Positions 20,140 through 31,817 of a DNA stretch of 64,000 bases are shown here, piece after piece. Both the position numbers and the translations under genes were made by a program. A model generated the notes under the pieces. It was not told the origin of the DNA, did no database searches, and saw nothing but the letters and a program-made list of their open reading frames with translations. The first letter of the stretch is position 1; the number at the start of each line of letters is the position of its first letter. This DNA comes from Clarkia xantiana subsp. parviflora (Eukaryota; Streptophyta; Magnoliopsida; Myrtales; Onagraceae): assembly GCA_036873135.1 (NCBI GenBank), contig JAPTYO010000009.1, positions 38,952,756 through 39,016,755 of the forward strand, written 5' to 3'.

Positions 20140-23100
20140 TTATGTCTCAAAAGTCATGCTCTCGGCCTCCTTCCTCACCGACTCGAACAGCACTGATGAT
20201 AGGTACCTTTCTCCAAAGCTTGGAAACACAACCTGCATTCATCCCATCAACCCCCAATTTTACACATTCCGATAACTCAATCTTCAACTCTCTACTTAAC
20301 ATCAACTATGTGAAGCTAAGCTAAGCTTTGCAGGGGTAATATCTTACCACCGTCCAACCATCTTTCAAATCCTAGATTATATATAGAAGAAACAAACTTA
20401 CAACTATCAGTTTTCCAGCATTCTCAGGCCTCTTTGCAGCTTTAATTGCTGCTGCTGCTGCTGCACCTGACGATATTCCAACCTGCAACACATGTTTCTA
20501 CTCACTCAACCCTAACTATGTATGTTAACAATCAAATTTTGACTTCTCCATATCCACACTCACACTTAAATACTGACTGCATTTTTAGTTTTTGCTCTAT
20601 AAAATATGATTCCTAATTAAGTATCTCCAAGTTTAAAGAAGCTATAAGATATCATCATTGTATGTGAAAAGATTTAAAAACTGATTACCTACAACAATAT
20701 TCAAAAATTATATTAAAACTTACCAGTAGACCTTCTTTAGTTGCAAGAAGCTTTGCAGTTTCAATTGCTTCTTCACTTGATACCTGTAGCGAATAAACCC
20801 TTTATAATCTTCTTAAGGTGAAAATCTCACTTCACAAACAAAAGTGTGAAAATGCTTTTTTATTATGTACAAATGAAGAGTAACAATTCATCAGTATAAA
20901 CAAACCTTCTGGATTAAGCATTAAAATTTCACAGCCTGGACTTAATTTGACAGAATGGAAGCTTCTACGAATTCAGAGTAGCAGCACTTATTTTTTACAC
21001 TACCATATTATGATAAGTGTACGTTTTCCTCAATTATCGGTTTATTTTGTATGTAGTTCTTGTCATTTCACATTTGGTTGTCAAATGAAGACGCAAAAAC
21101 TTGATAACGATAAGATAAGAGCATCATTCCCATTCAAGTAAAATACTAATTTGGTTAATGGTGAAAATCAGATTCTACAATGCTTACTTGAATGACTGCA
21201 TCGATAATGTTGACCTCCAAAACCCCTGGAATAAAACCAGCACCTATTCCTTGGATTTTGTGCGGGCCTAACCAACAATAATAATAAAAGAGATAAAATT
21301 GTATCAAGATAAAATAATAGTTTAAAACTTATAGCAAAGAAGATATCATTAATTGAAAAAGGAAAAAATCAAAGAAGCAAGAGCCATCCAGCCAATAGAA
21401 CAGATGTAGTGCAGCACAACGGCAATCTGACAGCTTAAGACTTTAACGAATAAGATTTAGAAAACACAGAACCATTTTTTACCAACAACATTACTTCCCG
21501 AAGTCTCACAGCAATGATTGAGAAGAACTACATTGGGAAATTGATAACTCAACAATAATATTGGTAAAATATCCGTGTCATTCAATGTAAATGTGAAATG
21601 TCATTTTCAGCTATAATAACATATTATTTAAGCAGTCCATTTGCATTCAAAACTTTCCCAGTTTATATAGAACAAAAAGTTAGTTCCACTTCTGTTCCTA
21701 TTATTTTCCTCCAAGTTCTACTAACTGATAGCTCCCCAACTTTATATTCGTCCACTACTACCATTCAGCAAATTTTTTAAAAGAATGAAAAGAAAAATAA
21801 AATCATCATTGGAATATCATATTTATGCAGACTAACTACAAAAGCATGACAAAATAGCGTCAAGTACCTGGCTTGCCTCCAGAGAGTATAGCACTTTCAA
21901 CTGGTTCAACACCATAGAGCTACAAACAGAGAAACAATGAGAACAAAGGAAAATAAGTGTGGTTCAGGGTGATATGAAGATATCAATGAATCAGTCAAAG
22001 GAATGCTCCAGAACCATCATTGGAAACAAAACTAAGCTTACTTTTTTGTATGCGTGTGGGTGGCTAGGTAAAGACACAATAGGAGAAACTAACTAACCTT
22101 TACGTCGGGATTTTTTTCTTTTAAAAACTTTCCAGAACCAGTTATAGTCCCACCAGTGCCTATCCCTGAAACAAGGATATCAACTTTGCCATCTGTGCCA
22201 TTCCATATCTCTGGTCCAGTTGTTTCATAATGTATCTACAACGACAATCTGGTATTATTAATCCAAACTCGGCAAAGAAAATTAAATATGTTTAGACACA
22301 ATAATTCATATAGAACACACCTTTGGGTTCGCAGGATTGTCAAACTGTTGAAGCATGTAAGCATTGGGTGTCTTAGCTACTATCTCTTCAGCCTTCTGAA
22401 TTGCCCCCTTCATGCCTTTTGCAGGATCTGTAAGTACCAGTTCAGCTCCAAAACCACGGAGGATGATTCTTCTCTCCAAACTCATGGAGGCAGGCATTGT
22501 AATAAAAAGCTTGTAGCCTTTGGCTGCTGCCATAAAGGCCAAGCCAATTCCAGTATTGCCACTAGTCGGTTCAACCAGCACACTCTGGATCAAGGGAAAA
22601 CTAAGTTAAACGTTAAATAACTTCATGTAAAACTAAGGCATGCTCATGAAATATTACATGCTGCTCTATTATTTACCTAACCATGCTTTAAAATACTAGG
22701 ATTAACAACATTAATAACAGGTACATATAATATATATTAAGAAAACACCCAAATACACAAAAACTCTGACTAGGGTTGGGGTAAATTACATTATCATTAT
22801 AAATCAAGACAGATACAAATGGATTATCTAACCTTTCCTGGTGTTATAAGACCCTTGGCCTCTGCATCGGCAATCATACTGTATCCAATCCTACACATTA
22901 ACGCCAGAAAAATCAACCAAAAACCCCAATTTTGTTCCATGACAAATCTCCGAACTGAGCCACAAATTCTAAAACTCACCTGTCCTTCACACTGGAGCAA
23001 GGCTCCATCATTTCCAGTTTGGCAGCAATACGTGCAACACAGCCATCGACAATATTGTTGAGATAGACCAATGGTGTGTTCCCAATCAACTGTACACCAT

Positions 23101-23312
23101 AAAGTCATCCAAATTCAGAGACATTATCTCAATAATGGATAATATGGATAGGATTAATCACATATCTTCTACACGACACATGATGAACATTTCTGATACG
23201 GGATATATAAAGGATTTTCCGGACAAACAAATGCAACTAAAGATTCTGTATGAACACACAACATACGCACTTCGGTTACATCCTTGGCAATTCCAGATCT
23301 TTGGACGGCCAT
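20140..23312 (-). CDS. OASTL: O-acetylserine (thiol)lyase / cysteine synthase, cytosolic type, ten coding exons
   Basis: This PLP enzyme makes cysteine from O-acetylserine and sulfide, the last step of sulfur assimilation. Coding exons on the minus strand: 23312-23271, 23089-22980, 22890-22833, 22584-22321, 22235-22098, 21919-21868, 21267-21188, 20783-20724, 20482-20402 and 20232-20140. All junctions are GT-AG and phases agree, giving 325 residues, close to the family's usual 320-325. The PLP lysine is K49 in PCSSVKDR, the substrate loop PTSGNTG is at 76-82, the phosphate loop GIGTGGT at 182-188 and SSG near 272. The region contacting serine acetyltransferase, [16 protein letters not shown], is intact. 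The N-terminus [14 protein letters not shown] shows no transit peptide, so a cytosolic location is inferred. The protein ends TFET where TFEA is common. Nothing suggests inactivation. Confidence 0.95.
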
Positions 23313-23870
23313 TTCCCCAGATTTACTGCAGAAAGAGATAATAAAAGACTGTCACTTAGTATCCAAATCTCACCCAAACCTCAAGTTCAAAAGCATCATG
23401 TACATAAACATCGGAAAAGCATCAATACCCTCAACAAATCAGCAGCGAGAGATGACAAATAATGGAGGAGCACCACCTCTGGAATTCTGTCCTATCTATT
23501 TATCTTGTAATATTTCGATGACACGGAGATCAATTATTGTCTCCTAGTGATTATATAGAGAAAACAATTAAAAAACCTAAATAGCATCGATAGATATCAA
23601 CAAAGTATGGCAAGTCTCTGTATTCTGACAAACCATCGCCATAAAAAATTAAAGAAAAATCACGGTTCCAGTTTAGAAATCATGATATTGACTATATAGT
23701 TACAGTGGGAGAGTGCGGGTTGAAGAGAAACACGAACCAGAAAGAAAATTGAAGAATTCTACGAAGAAGGAATAAAGCTGCGGAAGCTTGCACTCAAGTT
23801 ATATTGACGATGGCGACGAGAATAAATCCAATTTTAACCAAGGATTGGTTGGTTTAAATAGGAAAAGAAT
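23313..23870 (-). promoter_or_regulatory. 5' UTR with probable intron, and promoter, of the cysteine synthase gene
   Basis: Just upstream of the ATG the minus strand has TTTCTGCAG, a good 3' splice site at about 23326, suggesting a leader intron; a donor such as CTG/GTTCGTG near 23738 is possible. Further up is a TATA-like TATTTAAA (23853-23860), placing transcription start near 23820. The intervals are inferred from signals only. Confidence 0.45.
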
Positions 23871-23944
23871 TCATGGATAATAATTTATATATATATATAC
23901 ATTCATTCCTAATCCTTCCTGCCTGTGTTCTTGTTTTGGTAATA

Positions 23945-23976
<32 letters not shown>

Positions 23977-24996
23977 TTATTCTAATAAAAGTCAAGAAGA
24001 CGTATTTGGTCATATATGGCATATCAGTTTGGATTTTCTCGAGAATCAGTCGGAAACTTAATGGAAAGAACACAAGCATTAAATCTGACCTGAATTTGTG
24101 TACAGATTAACAGTGGGTCATAACCATTGACTTGATTGGATTAGTGCCCTAGTGGAATCGGTGTGGCCGTGGGTTAATCATAAAACTGATTTATTCTCTC
24201 AATAGAAATAGATTAATGGGAAAGGTATAAAATGCTTGCCATAATTGTAAAAAGGTTAATAATTCATTTGATTACTCTCATATTTGACCGATTCAATTAA
24301 ATAGTTACTCAATAATATATTATATATATATATATACTAGTCACTAACCCCGCACGTGAAAATATTCCAAATATATTTTGAACTAAAAAAATTAAGTTGT
24401 CTTAGTTTATTAAATATGCAATGTTATTTGAAAACTAATTTTTTTTTAGAAATTAATTAATATAATGCATAAATTAGTTAAAATTTTTATTACTATTTAT
24501 TATTTAAGATATTTCATAGTATTGAAATATCAATATTGGCAAAAAAAAAAAGTCAATATTATATTATATATCATTTTTAAAAGACTATAACTAATAAAAT
24601 AGAAAAATTAAAGTTAGAAAATTGTGTCTAGCGATACTAATAAGTTGATACAATAAAATTGTTGTAATTGGATCTAAGAAATAAAAAGAATTTTAGAACT
24701 TTCATAGATATAATATTTAAAAGTTTAACTATAAATTGAAGTATATATGTGTTATATATTATATTTATGTAGTTGACATTAGTAAATTTTATATAAATTA
24801 TATTTTATACTTTTGTAGGTTTATATGTTATAATTATTTATAATATTTGGTTGTAATAAGTTGTATATTATATATATATATATTATGTTTATGTAAGTTT
24901 ATGTATTGTGATTATACATAATATTTAAATAGATATTGAGACCAACTGATGTTATGCTTATACGACAATTCTTATAAATATGAGGTATGTATTTTT

Positions 24997-25038
<42 letters not shown>

Positions 25039-25582
25039 CCAAAACGATATTTTTTATACACCATCATCAAGAAGTATGTAGTTTGAATGTAAATTGTCAA
25101 GTACTGCAAGTATGTCTAGTTGATTATACAATTTTTTTATTTCAATAAGGTCTTTTGCGCAATGACTTATTTGGTTATATTAGCATCCAATAATTTCACA
25201 ACATATTTGGAGAAGATATAACGATAGAGTTTTAAAATTCGCTTAAGTAGAAGCTTTTGACGTCTTAGAAAGCGAGCTTTTTGGAGGTAGTAATTGCTTG
25301 GCTACAAAAGAAATTTGTTTACACGAAGAATTAAGAAGTTTTCACTTTTTATTGTTCAAGGAGAAGATTTTCTACAATATTAGAGGTTGGTTGTATAAGG
25401 GAATAAGATATATTTATCTTAAATATATCTTATTCGCTTATAGGTTGGTCTCATCTAATAATTTGAAAGAAGAACTGAGAGAACAAAGATTCAGATTTGT
25501 TACATTTTTATCGCATATGCGAATGAAGCACTCAATAGTTGAGACTATTATCGACCAATATCATACATCAGACTCCATTTAA
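23871..25582. other. AT-rich intergenic DNA with AT microsatellites
   Basis: AT runs lie at about 23946-23970 and 24999-25035. No gene was supported. A 94-codon open frame at 25298-25582 has no recognisable domain. The string ACTAGTCACTAACCCCGCACGTG at 24336-24358 after an AT run resembles ends of some plant repeats but has no partner here. Confidence 0.55.
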
Positions 25583-26092
25583 AGGTTGTAAAACGAATTA
25601 GTTATCTAAAATGTACTTCCGACTACGCGCTGTGCTATGAGGGCAACAAGATAGAATTGACCGGTTACAGTGACGCCGACCATGGTGTCGATCCGGATGA
25701 TCGTAAGTCCACCACAGGGGGAGTGTTCCTCCTTGCTAAAGTCGCCATTTCATGGACGAGCAAGAAGCAAACTTGTGTCGCGCTGTCCACGATGGAATCC
25801 GAATTCGTAGCTCTCTCTAAGAATGCACAAGAAGCGGTCTGGCTCAAAAGGCTTCTAACTGCACTGCTTGGTGGTGATGTTGAGAATAAACCTGTGAATG
25901 TCTTCTCTGACAGTCAAGCAGCCATTGCGGCAGTTAAGAATCCGAAGTACTGTAGTAGGACCAAACACATCGATGTTAAATATTTATATGCTAAATCTAT
26001 GGTAGAAGACAATATAATCACTATGAAATACTTGTCCACTGATAATATGATTGCGGACCCATTAACTAAACCACTACGCAGGGAGATATAAA
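25583..26092 (+). pseudogene. Copia C6 RNase H fragment
   Basis: Homology with C1 begins near 25583 (GTAAAACGAATTA). An open frame from 25657 to the stop at 26092 covers YSDADHGVDPDDRKSTTGG, STMESEFVALSKNAQEAVW, SDSQAAIAAVKNPKY and PLTKPLRREI. The last codons before the usual KHVKLLGLRR end are cut by a stop. RT, integrase and gag are absent upstream. Confidence 0.88.
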
Positions 26093-27246
26093 AGCATGTT
26101 AAACTGCTTGGATTGCGTAGGGTTAAGAAATGGCAAGTATTTGTGATAACATTTTGATATTAGAAAGTTAAATTTTGTAAGCGAAAGAATTGCAACTGAG
26201 TTTATGATCAATCGACGTCATAATGTTTTGACTACATCAGATTTACGGTCTATAAACTAAGTCATAGGCGGACGCAATCCTCTGCCAAACTATGTCAATT
26301 GTGGGCCTTACCTAATCACACAGGTACGGGAGGGAGGCCTCTACCAAGCAAGACTGGCTAAGAGTCACGAGGATAAACCTGATTAAGAAAAATGATTATC
26401 TAGTTTCGAAGTAACTCGACATGATCTTCGTTTTGCATATCGCCGTGATGAACTTCATTAATCATTATACCACATTCTGGGCCAGATGAGAATCTGTGAT
26501 AGCATGATTGACATATCTCTTTCCTGTCAACCCAAAAGGTTCAGGTATGCTATCAACGCGTGCTTCATACTACGCATGCCACGTTCGACCACGGGGTCAC
26601 AACTCGGTTGTGCTAGGAAGGAATCCTCGTGATTCAGGTGGGCACAAACTTTTTCACCTCGAGCGTGTGATTTATCCCAGGATCCTTATGAAGAGGCACC
26701 TAAAGTATCCTCACAGACTCTTAACTCATTTCTAAGGTCAGGCTCAATGCTCGCTTCCCGGCGTACGAGCGTATGCCAAACAAAAAGGCCCAGTGACCAC
26801 GTCTTTAAAAACCGGTTGGGTTTGACTAAGGATATGAGCGATGGGGATGATCAAGTTCACCTCTAATTCACCAAATCTTTTATTCACTAGGTGGCCACCA
26901 ACCGGATATTAGTTAAAGGTTGTGAATACTTGTACTGATGCCATGGAGAAGTGTTCCTATGTGGAAACTAGGCAGAAGGAGAATTATCAGTTGACCTATG
27001 ATACATCGCGGTACTATATAAATGTTGTTTATAACAGGTTGATTAGAGAAAAGGGAATCAACGTTCCGCGGGCGCTACAATACTCCTAATAGATGAGTAG
27101 CACGATGCCCGTCGTATCCGCCGGTCGCACGGAAAACCTCGTATGAACTGTTCGGAAGCAAGGAGCAGATCAAAGGAGTGAAATGTTGATGCAGAATTGG
27201 ACGATAATACATTAACAGGCACCCTCCCATTTCGGCGAGTGGGAGC
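26093..27246 (+). other. Copia C6 3' UTR with conserved stem-loop at 27069-27111
   Basis: Homologous to 1139-2269. The 43-nt stem-loop is fully paired in both stems. It ends in the polypurine AGTGGGAGC. Confidence 0.8.
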
Positions 27247-27846
27247 TGTAAGCATATGGTGATGGGCTTCGTAATTGGTAGCCCATAATATGTATAGTCT
27301 ACCTAAGGAAATTAGGTACATGTCACATTAAGGTAATTGGGCTAGACCCAAATCCCAATTGACATGAGAGGCCCAAATTGGGACTCCCTATATATGTGGC
27401 CGGCCGAAACCCTAGGAGGGGTTAAAGTGGACTTTTGTCCACTTTACTCCTCCTATATATATGGGGAGTTAGGGGTTTTATTTAAGGTTAATCACAATTC
27501 CCTATAAGTGGTGTTTAGAGAGAAAACCCTTCCCCAGAAACACCCATAGCCGGCCGAACCTATAGTCACCAAAGGGTGTGCCAATTAACTTTATAGCAAA
27601 CACTCCAGAGATCTGTCCCCTTGCCAAGAATCAATCAGAGGTTTTGCTGTGGAGAACATACCGCGTAGGGCTTCCTTAACCAGAACCTCTACGGGTGCCG
27701 ACCGGAGGATCGTGAACTCCATGCAGGAAGGATCTTGGGACTATATACATTGTTTGAGGTATGTGAGAATCTTCCGCTACGTAATTTTGATTACTAGCAT
27801 GTACTACGATTTAATGTCTGTAGTGATTACTCCCTGTAATCTAACA
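27247..27846 (+). repeat. Copia C6 3' LTR (600 bp)
   Basis: TGTAAGCATATGGTG...TGTAATCTAACA. The stem-loop AAAGTGGAC/GTCCACTTT (27424-27445) precedes CTATATATATGGGG. Base 27847 is directly copia RNase H coding sequence of C7. Confidence 0.92.
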
Positions 27847-28123
27847 GAGTAAGCATGTGAATGTGTACTCTGACAGTCAGGCAGCTATTGCGGCAGTTAA
27901 GATTCCAAAGTACCATAGTAGGACTAAACACATTGATGTGAAATATAATTATGCTAAATCCATGGTAGAAGACAATATAATCACTTTAGAATACTTGCCA
28001 ATTGACAACATGATAGCGGACCAATTAACTAAACCATTACGCATGGAGACATTTGAAAAGCACGTTAAACTGCTTGGATTGCGTAGGTTTAAAAGTGGGC
28101 ATGTATCTGTGATAACCTTTTGA
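27847..28123 (+). pseudogene. Copia C7 RNase H C-terminal fragment
   Basis: Coding sequence begins mid-domain right after the C6 LTR and reads NVYSDSQAAIAAVKIPKYHS, RTKHIDVKYNYAKSMVEDN and KHVKLLGLRRFKSGH, with the stop at 28121-28123 slightly later than in C1. The upstream half is missing. Confidence 0.88.
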
Positions 28124-29199
28124 TAATTGAAAGTTACATTTTTAATTAATGATAGAATCGCAAATTGAGTTTATGATTCATCGACGTCATAATGTTTGAT
28201 TACATCAGATTTTAAAGTCTATAAACTGAGTCGTAGGATGATGCAATCCTCAGCCTAAATTATGTCGAATGTGTGCCTTGCCTCGTCACACGGGAACAGT
28301 CGCCTTCAAGGAGAGGGGGACCTCTACCGTAACAAGACTGGCTAAGAAGCAGGGGGATAAACTTGGTTAAGCAAAACGATCATTTGGTTTCGGAGTAACA
28401 CGAAATGATCTTCGTTTTTCACATCGCCGTGATGAACTCTGTTCGTCATTAACCATATTCTGGGCCAGATGAAAATTCTGTGATAGCATTGTTGACATAT
28501 CCCACTCCGGACATTGTTCGGGTATGCTATCGACGCGTGCTTCATACTACGCGTGCCATGTTCAACCACGGGGTCAGGCTCGGTTGTCCTAGGTAGAATC
28601 CTCGAGATTCGGATGGGCGCAAAAGTCTTCACCTCGAGCGTGTGATTAATCCCGGGAGCCTTATGAAGAGGCACCCAAAGTATCCTCATGGACTCAGAAC
28701 TCATATCTAAGGCCAGGCTCAATGTTCACTTCCCGGCGTACGAGCGTAGTGCTGAAGAAAAAGACCAAGTGACCACGTCTATGGAAACCGGTTAGGTTTG
28801 ACTAAGGGTATGAGCGATGGGGATGGTCAAGTTCACCTGTAATTCACTGACTCTTGTATTCACTAGGTGGCCACCAGCCGGATATTAGTTTTACGGATGC
28901 CTTAGAGAAGTATTCCTATGTGGAAACTAGGCAATTGGAGAATTAATAGTTGACCAAGGATACAACGCGATATAATTTAATGTTTTTAACAAGTTGATTG
29001 GAAATAGGGAATCAACGTTCCGCGGGCGCTACAACACTCCTAACAGATGAGTAACACGATGCCCGTCGTATCAGCTGGTCGGACAGTAAACCTCGAATGA
29101 ACTATTCAGAAGCAGGGAAAAGATTGGAAGAATGAAATGTTGATGCGATTTGGAAAACAATACATTAACAGGCACCCTCCCATTCCGGCGAGTGGGAGC
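28124..29199 (+). other. Copia C7 3' UTR with conserved stem-loop at 29023-29065
   Basis: Same layout as C1 and C6. The inner stem has one mismatch (GCTAC against GTAAC) while the outer CGGGC/GCCCG is kept. Confidence 0.8.
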
Positions 29200-29797
29200 T
29201 GTTAGCATATAGTGATAGGGCGCCGTAAATGGAAGCCCATTAATATGTATATGTTACATGAGACAATTGGGTAAATGTAACATTAGATAAATTAGGCTAG
29301 ACCTAAATCACAATTGACATGAGAGACCCAAAATTGGGCATTTCTTATACAATAGGCCGGCCGAAATATTGGAGTGGGCAAAGCGGAATTTTGTCCACTT
29401 TGCTCTTCCCATAAATAGAGAGTTTTAGGGATTTTATTATGTTGAATCTTAATTCCTCCTTTGTGGTAATTTAAGAGAAATCCCTCCTCCATAAACACTC
29501 TAGCTTTGGCCGAACCTTACTACTCACCAAGGGTGTGGCAATTTACTTTTTGCAAACACTCTGAAGATCTGTCCCTGCCAAGAATCGATTAGAGGCTTTG
29601 CTGTGGAGACTATACATCGTAGGGCTTCCTTAACAAGAACCTATACGGGTGCCGTCCGGTGGATCAAGAACTCCCTCAGCAAGTTCTTGGGACTACAGAA
29701 AGCGATTAAGGTATGTGCACATCTTCTGCTGCGTAATCTTGATTACTAGCATGTACCGTATTTAAGTTTCCGTAGTATTTAGCCCCGTAATGCAACA
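29200..29797 (+). repeat. Copia C7 3' LTR (598 bp)
   Basis: TGTTAGCATATAGTG...CGTAATGCAACA. The promoter stem-loop is mutated (GCGGAATTTTGTCCAC), followed by CCCATAAATAGAG. Confidence 0.92.
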
Positions 29798-30157
29798 GGT
29801 CGGACCTAGCCTCAATTGAACCCAATTAGGGCTAGGTCTCAAGCCGGGCCTAGCCATGGGCTAGGTCCGGCTAGGTCAATTTAGGTTAAGTGTTTGGTTT
29901 TCAAATTTTAGGACTAAATTGAACAAATCAAAAGTTAAGGATGTATTAAATGGACTAAAATGAACAAAATCAGAAGTTTAGGGCCAATCACGTGCATGCA
30001 ACATGACGCTTAACGACCAAATTGGACGGAAAGTTAACGGTGGTATCAAAATGCTACAAAGTTGAAAGGGTTGGTACCAAAAGTATACAAAAATAATGAA
30101 GTGGTACCAAAAGCCAATTTGTGTCAAAGAAGCGGCACCAAAAGTACCTTTAACCCT
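29798..30157. mobile_element. Right half of a foldback transposon cut by copia C7
   Basis: It contains GGCTAGGTCCGGCTAGGTCA, then TTTAGGACTAAATTGAAC, repeated TGGTACCAAAAG words and the terminus TTTAACCCT. The wording matches the foldback at 33453-34252 and the one at 18512-19023. The left half is not in the window. Confidence 0.6.
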
Positions 30158-30327
30158 TTTCTTTTTTGTGGGTATGACATGTAGAATATAGGGAGTATTA
30201 AAAAAAATATTTTGAATGAGGTGAACGCCACATAATGAGAATAAGCCTATTTTGAGAATTAGTTTCTGAAGTAGCTTAGTTTGTGAATTAGTTTCGTGAT
30301 GTAGCCTATTTTGAATTCACTCCCAAA

Positions 30328-30716
30328 CGCACCACTATGTTTTGATCATGTTGCCAAATGCATCACCTTGTTTTCTTGTGTTATCAAATGCACCACTATA
30401 TTTTGAAATGTTACCAGATGCACAATTATGTTAGTCCACGTTAGATATTATATAATAAATGACGACGATCACATGCTACTAACGTGAATTGTTTTTAATT
30501 TATTTCAATACTTTTAGAATTTTGTTAACTTTTTTTTTTATTTATAATTTTTGTGATTTATTTTTACTTTTTAGTTTTTTTAGTTCATTATCTATTTTTT
30601 TAAAAAATATTTTGATTGACACGTGGCATTATCATAGTTTTGTTGTCAGTTTCACGTCAGCAACATGTAGTGCATTGAGCAATAAAGCAAAATATAGTGG
30701 TGCATTTAGCTAATAA
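30328..30716. mobile_element. Foldback element with GCACCACTAT subterminal repeats
   Basis: The left arm has AACGCACCACTATGTTTTG and related words every 30-35 bp. The right arm is its inverted form (CAAAATATAGTGGTGCATTT at about 30690-30709). No target duplication was identified, so the ends are approximate. Confidence 0.55.
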
Positions 30717-30811
30717 ACCCAAAACAAAAGGAATTGGTATGCAAAATGTGTAATTTTCCATAAAATTTTAAGTAGAACCAACAAAGTTATCTATCGAAAC
30801 CTGGGGAAGGC

Positions 30812-31141
30812 GGGGGCAGGTGGGATCATCCGTGACTCTACCAGGAATTGAATTCAGAGTTTTTCTAGGAACTTAGGAGTTGTGGATAGTCTTGTCGCGA
30901 AACTTTGGGCTACTAGAAATGGGCTCTCTCTTGCCCTTAGCTTGGGGAATCGAATTATTACATATGGAAACTTATTCTTTGATTGCCCAACAAATTATCT
31001 CGTAAAGTTCTTCCTCTAATTTGAAAATTATACCTGTCATTTTGGATTGCAGGAACGTACTACTTCGACTTAGGAGATATAAGTTCACACATATATGTCG
31101 TGAAGCGAATGGAGTTGTGGATGCACTAGCAAGGACCGATG
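30812..31141 (+). pseudogene. RNase H-like (RVT_3) domain remnant of LINE/plant non-LTR type
   Basis: Plus-strand codons read GAGGIIRDSTRN, stop, IQSFSRNLGVVDSLVAKLWA, TRNGLSLALSLGN. After further stops and a frame change they read DCRNVLLRLRRYKFTHICRE then ANGVVDALART. This is the pattern of the RNase H domain found at the end of plant LINE ORF2 and in related plant gene families. At least two stops and a frameshift make it dead. No RT or poly(A) tail was seen beside it. Confidence 0.75.
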
Positions 31142-31817
31142 ATACACAAACAATACTGTTTTGTAATACATAGTGTTTCTCTGAGCGAAACTCGACTTTA
31201 TACCCTTAGAGATATTGTGTAATTGGACATAATAGTTGAGTTGTTTTAGACTTGGATCCAAAACGTTATCTATCTATCAAGGAAAGACGAGCACCAACCA
31301 ACCAACCACAGCTTTGATTAACAGTCGAAATCGCTTCCTTTCCTACTCTTCTCTCCATTGATCCCACTTACAGCTTTGGTCATTAGCGGGTCAGTGGACC
31401 ACAAGAGCGAGGGCAAGCTCAGCGACTGCCTGCCGGATGAAGACGTTTCCGGAGGAAAACCTACTCTACTACCGTCATTTCATTGCAGCTAGTAACTGCC
31501 AACGATTGAAAACAAAGAGATTGTCATTACAATCCAATCAACATACATAGATTGATAGAGTGAGTCTGCAGAAGTTGGCTCAATTGGTATCTATCACATA
31601 AATAATGCAACTAAACTTCATTCGTAATCTTTGGAAATTCAAGTCAACTATAAACTGAACATTAGCATGACATAAACTCATACCTCTTCTTCACTTGAAG
31701 ATCATCCAAGATATATATAACTCATACAAGATCTAACCTCTGATGGTAGTGCAAAATACACTTCATGTTGCATTTATTTCATGAGGATGTACCGTCTTTT
31801 CAAAAGACAATAATTAT
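31142..31817. other. Non-coding region, 3' flank of the uL18-like gene
   Basis: No further gene or repeat was recognised. The part just left of 31818 is presumably the 3' UTR of the minus-strand gene. Confidence 0.5.

Noticed and set aside
24330..24360. Possible Helitron-like or other repeat end after an AT run
   Set aside because: No hairpin, CTRR end or partner terminus could be found.
25298..25582. 94-codon open frame in AT-rich DNA
   Set aside because: No recognisable domain, no neighbouring exon signals judged convincing, and it abuts a truncated copia copy.
28342..28722. 126-codon open frame antisense in the C7 3' UTR
   Set aside because: The equivalent C1 stretch has several stops in the same frame, so the frame is not conserved between copies.
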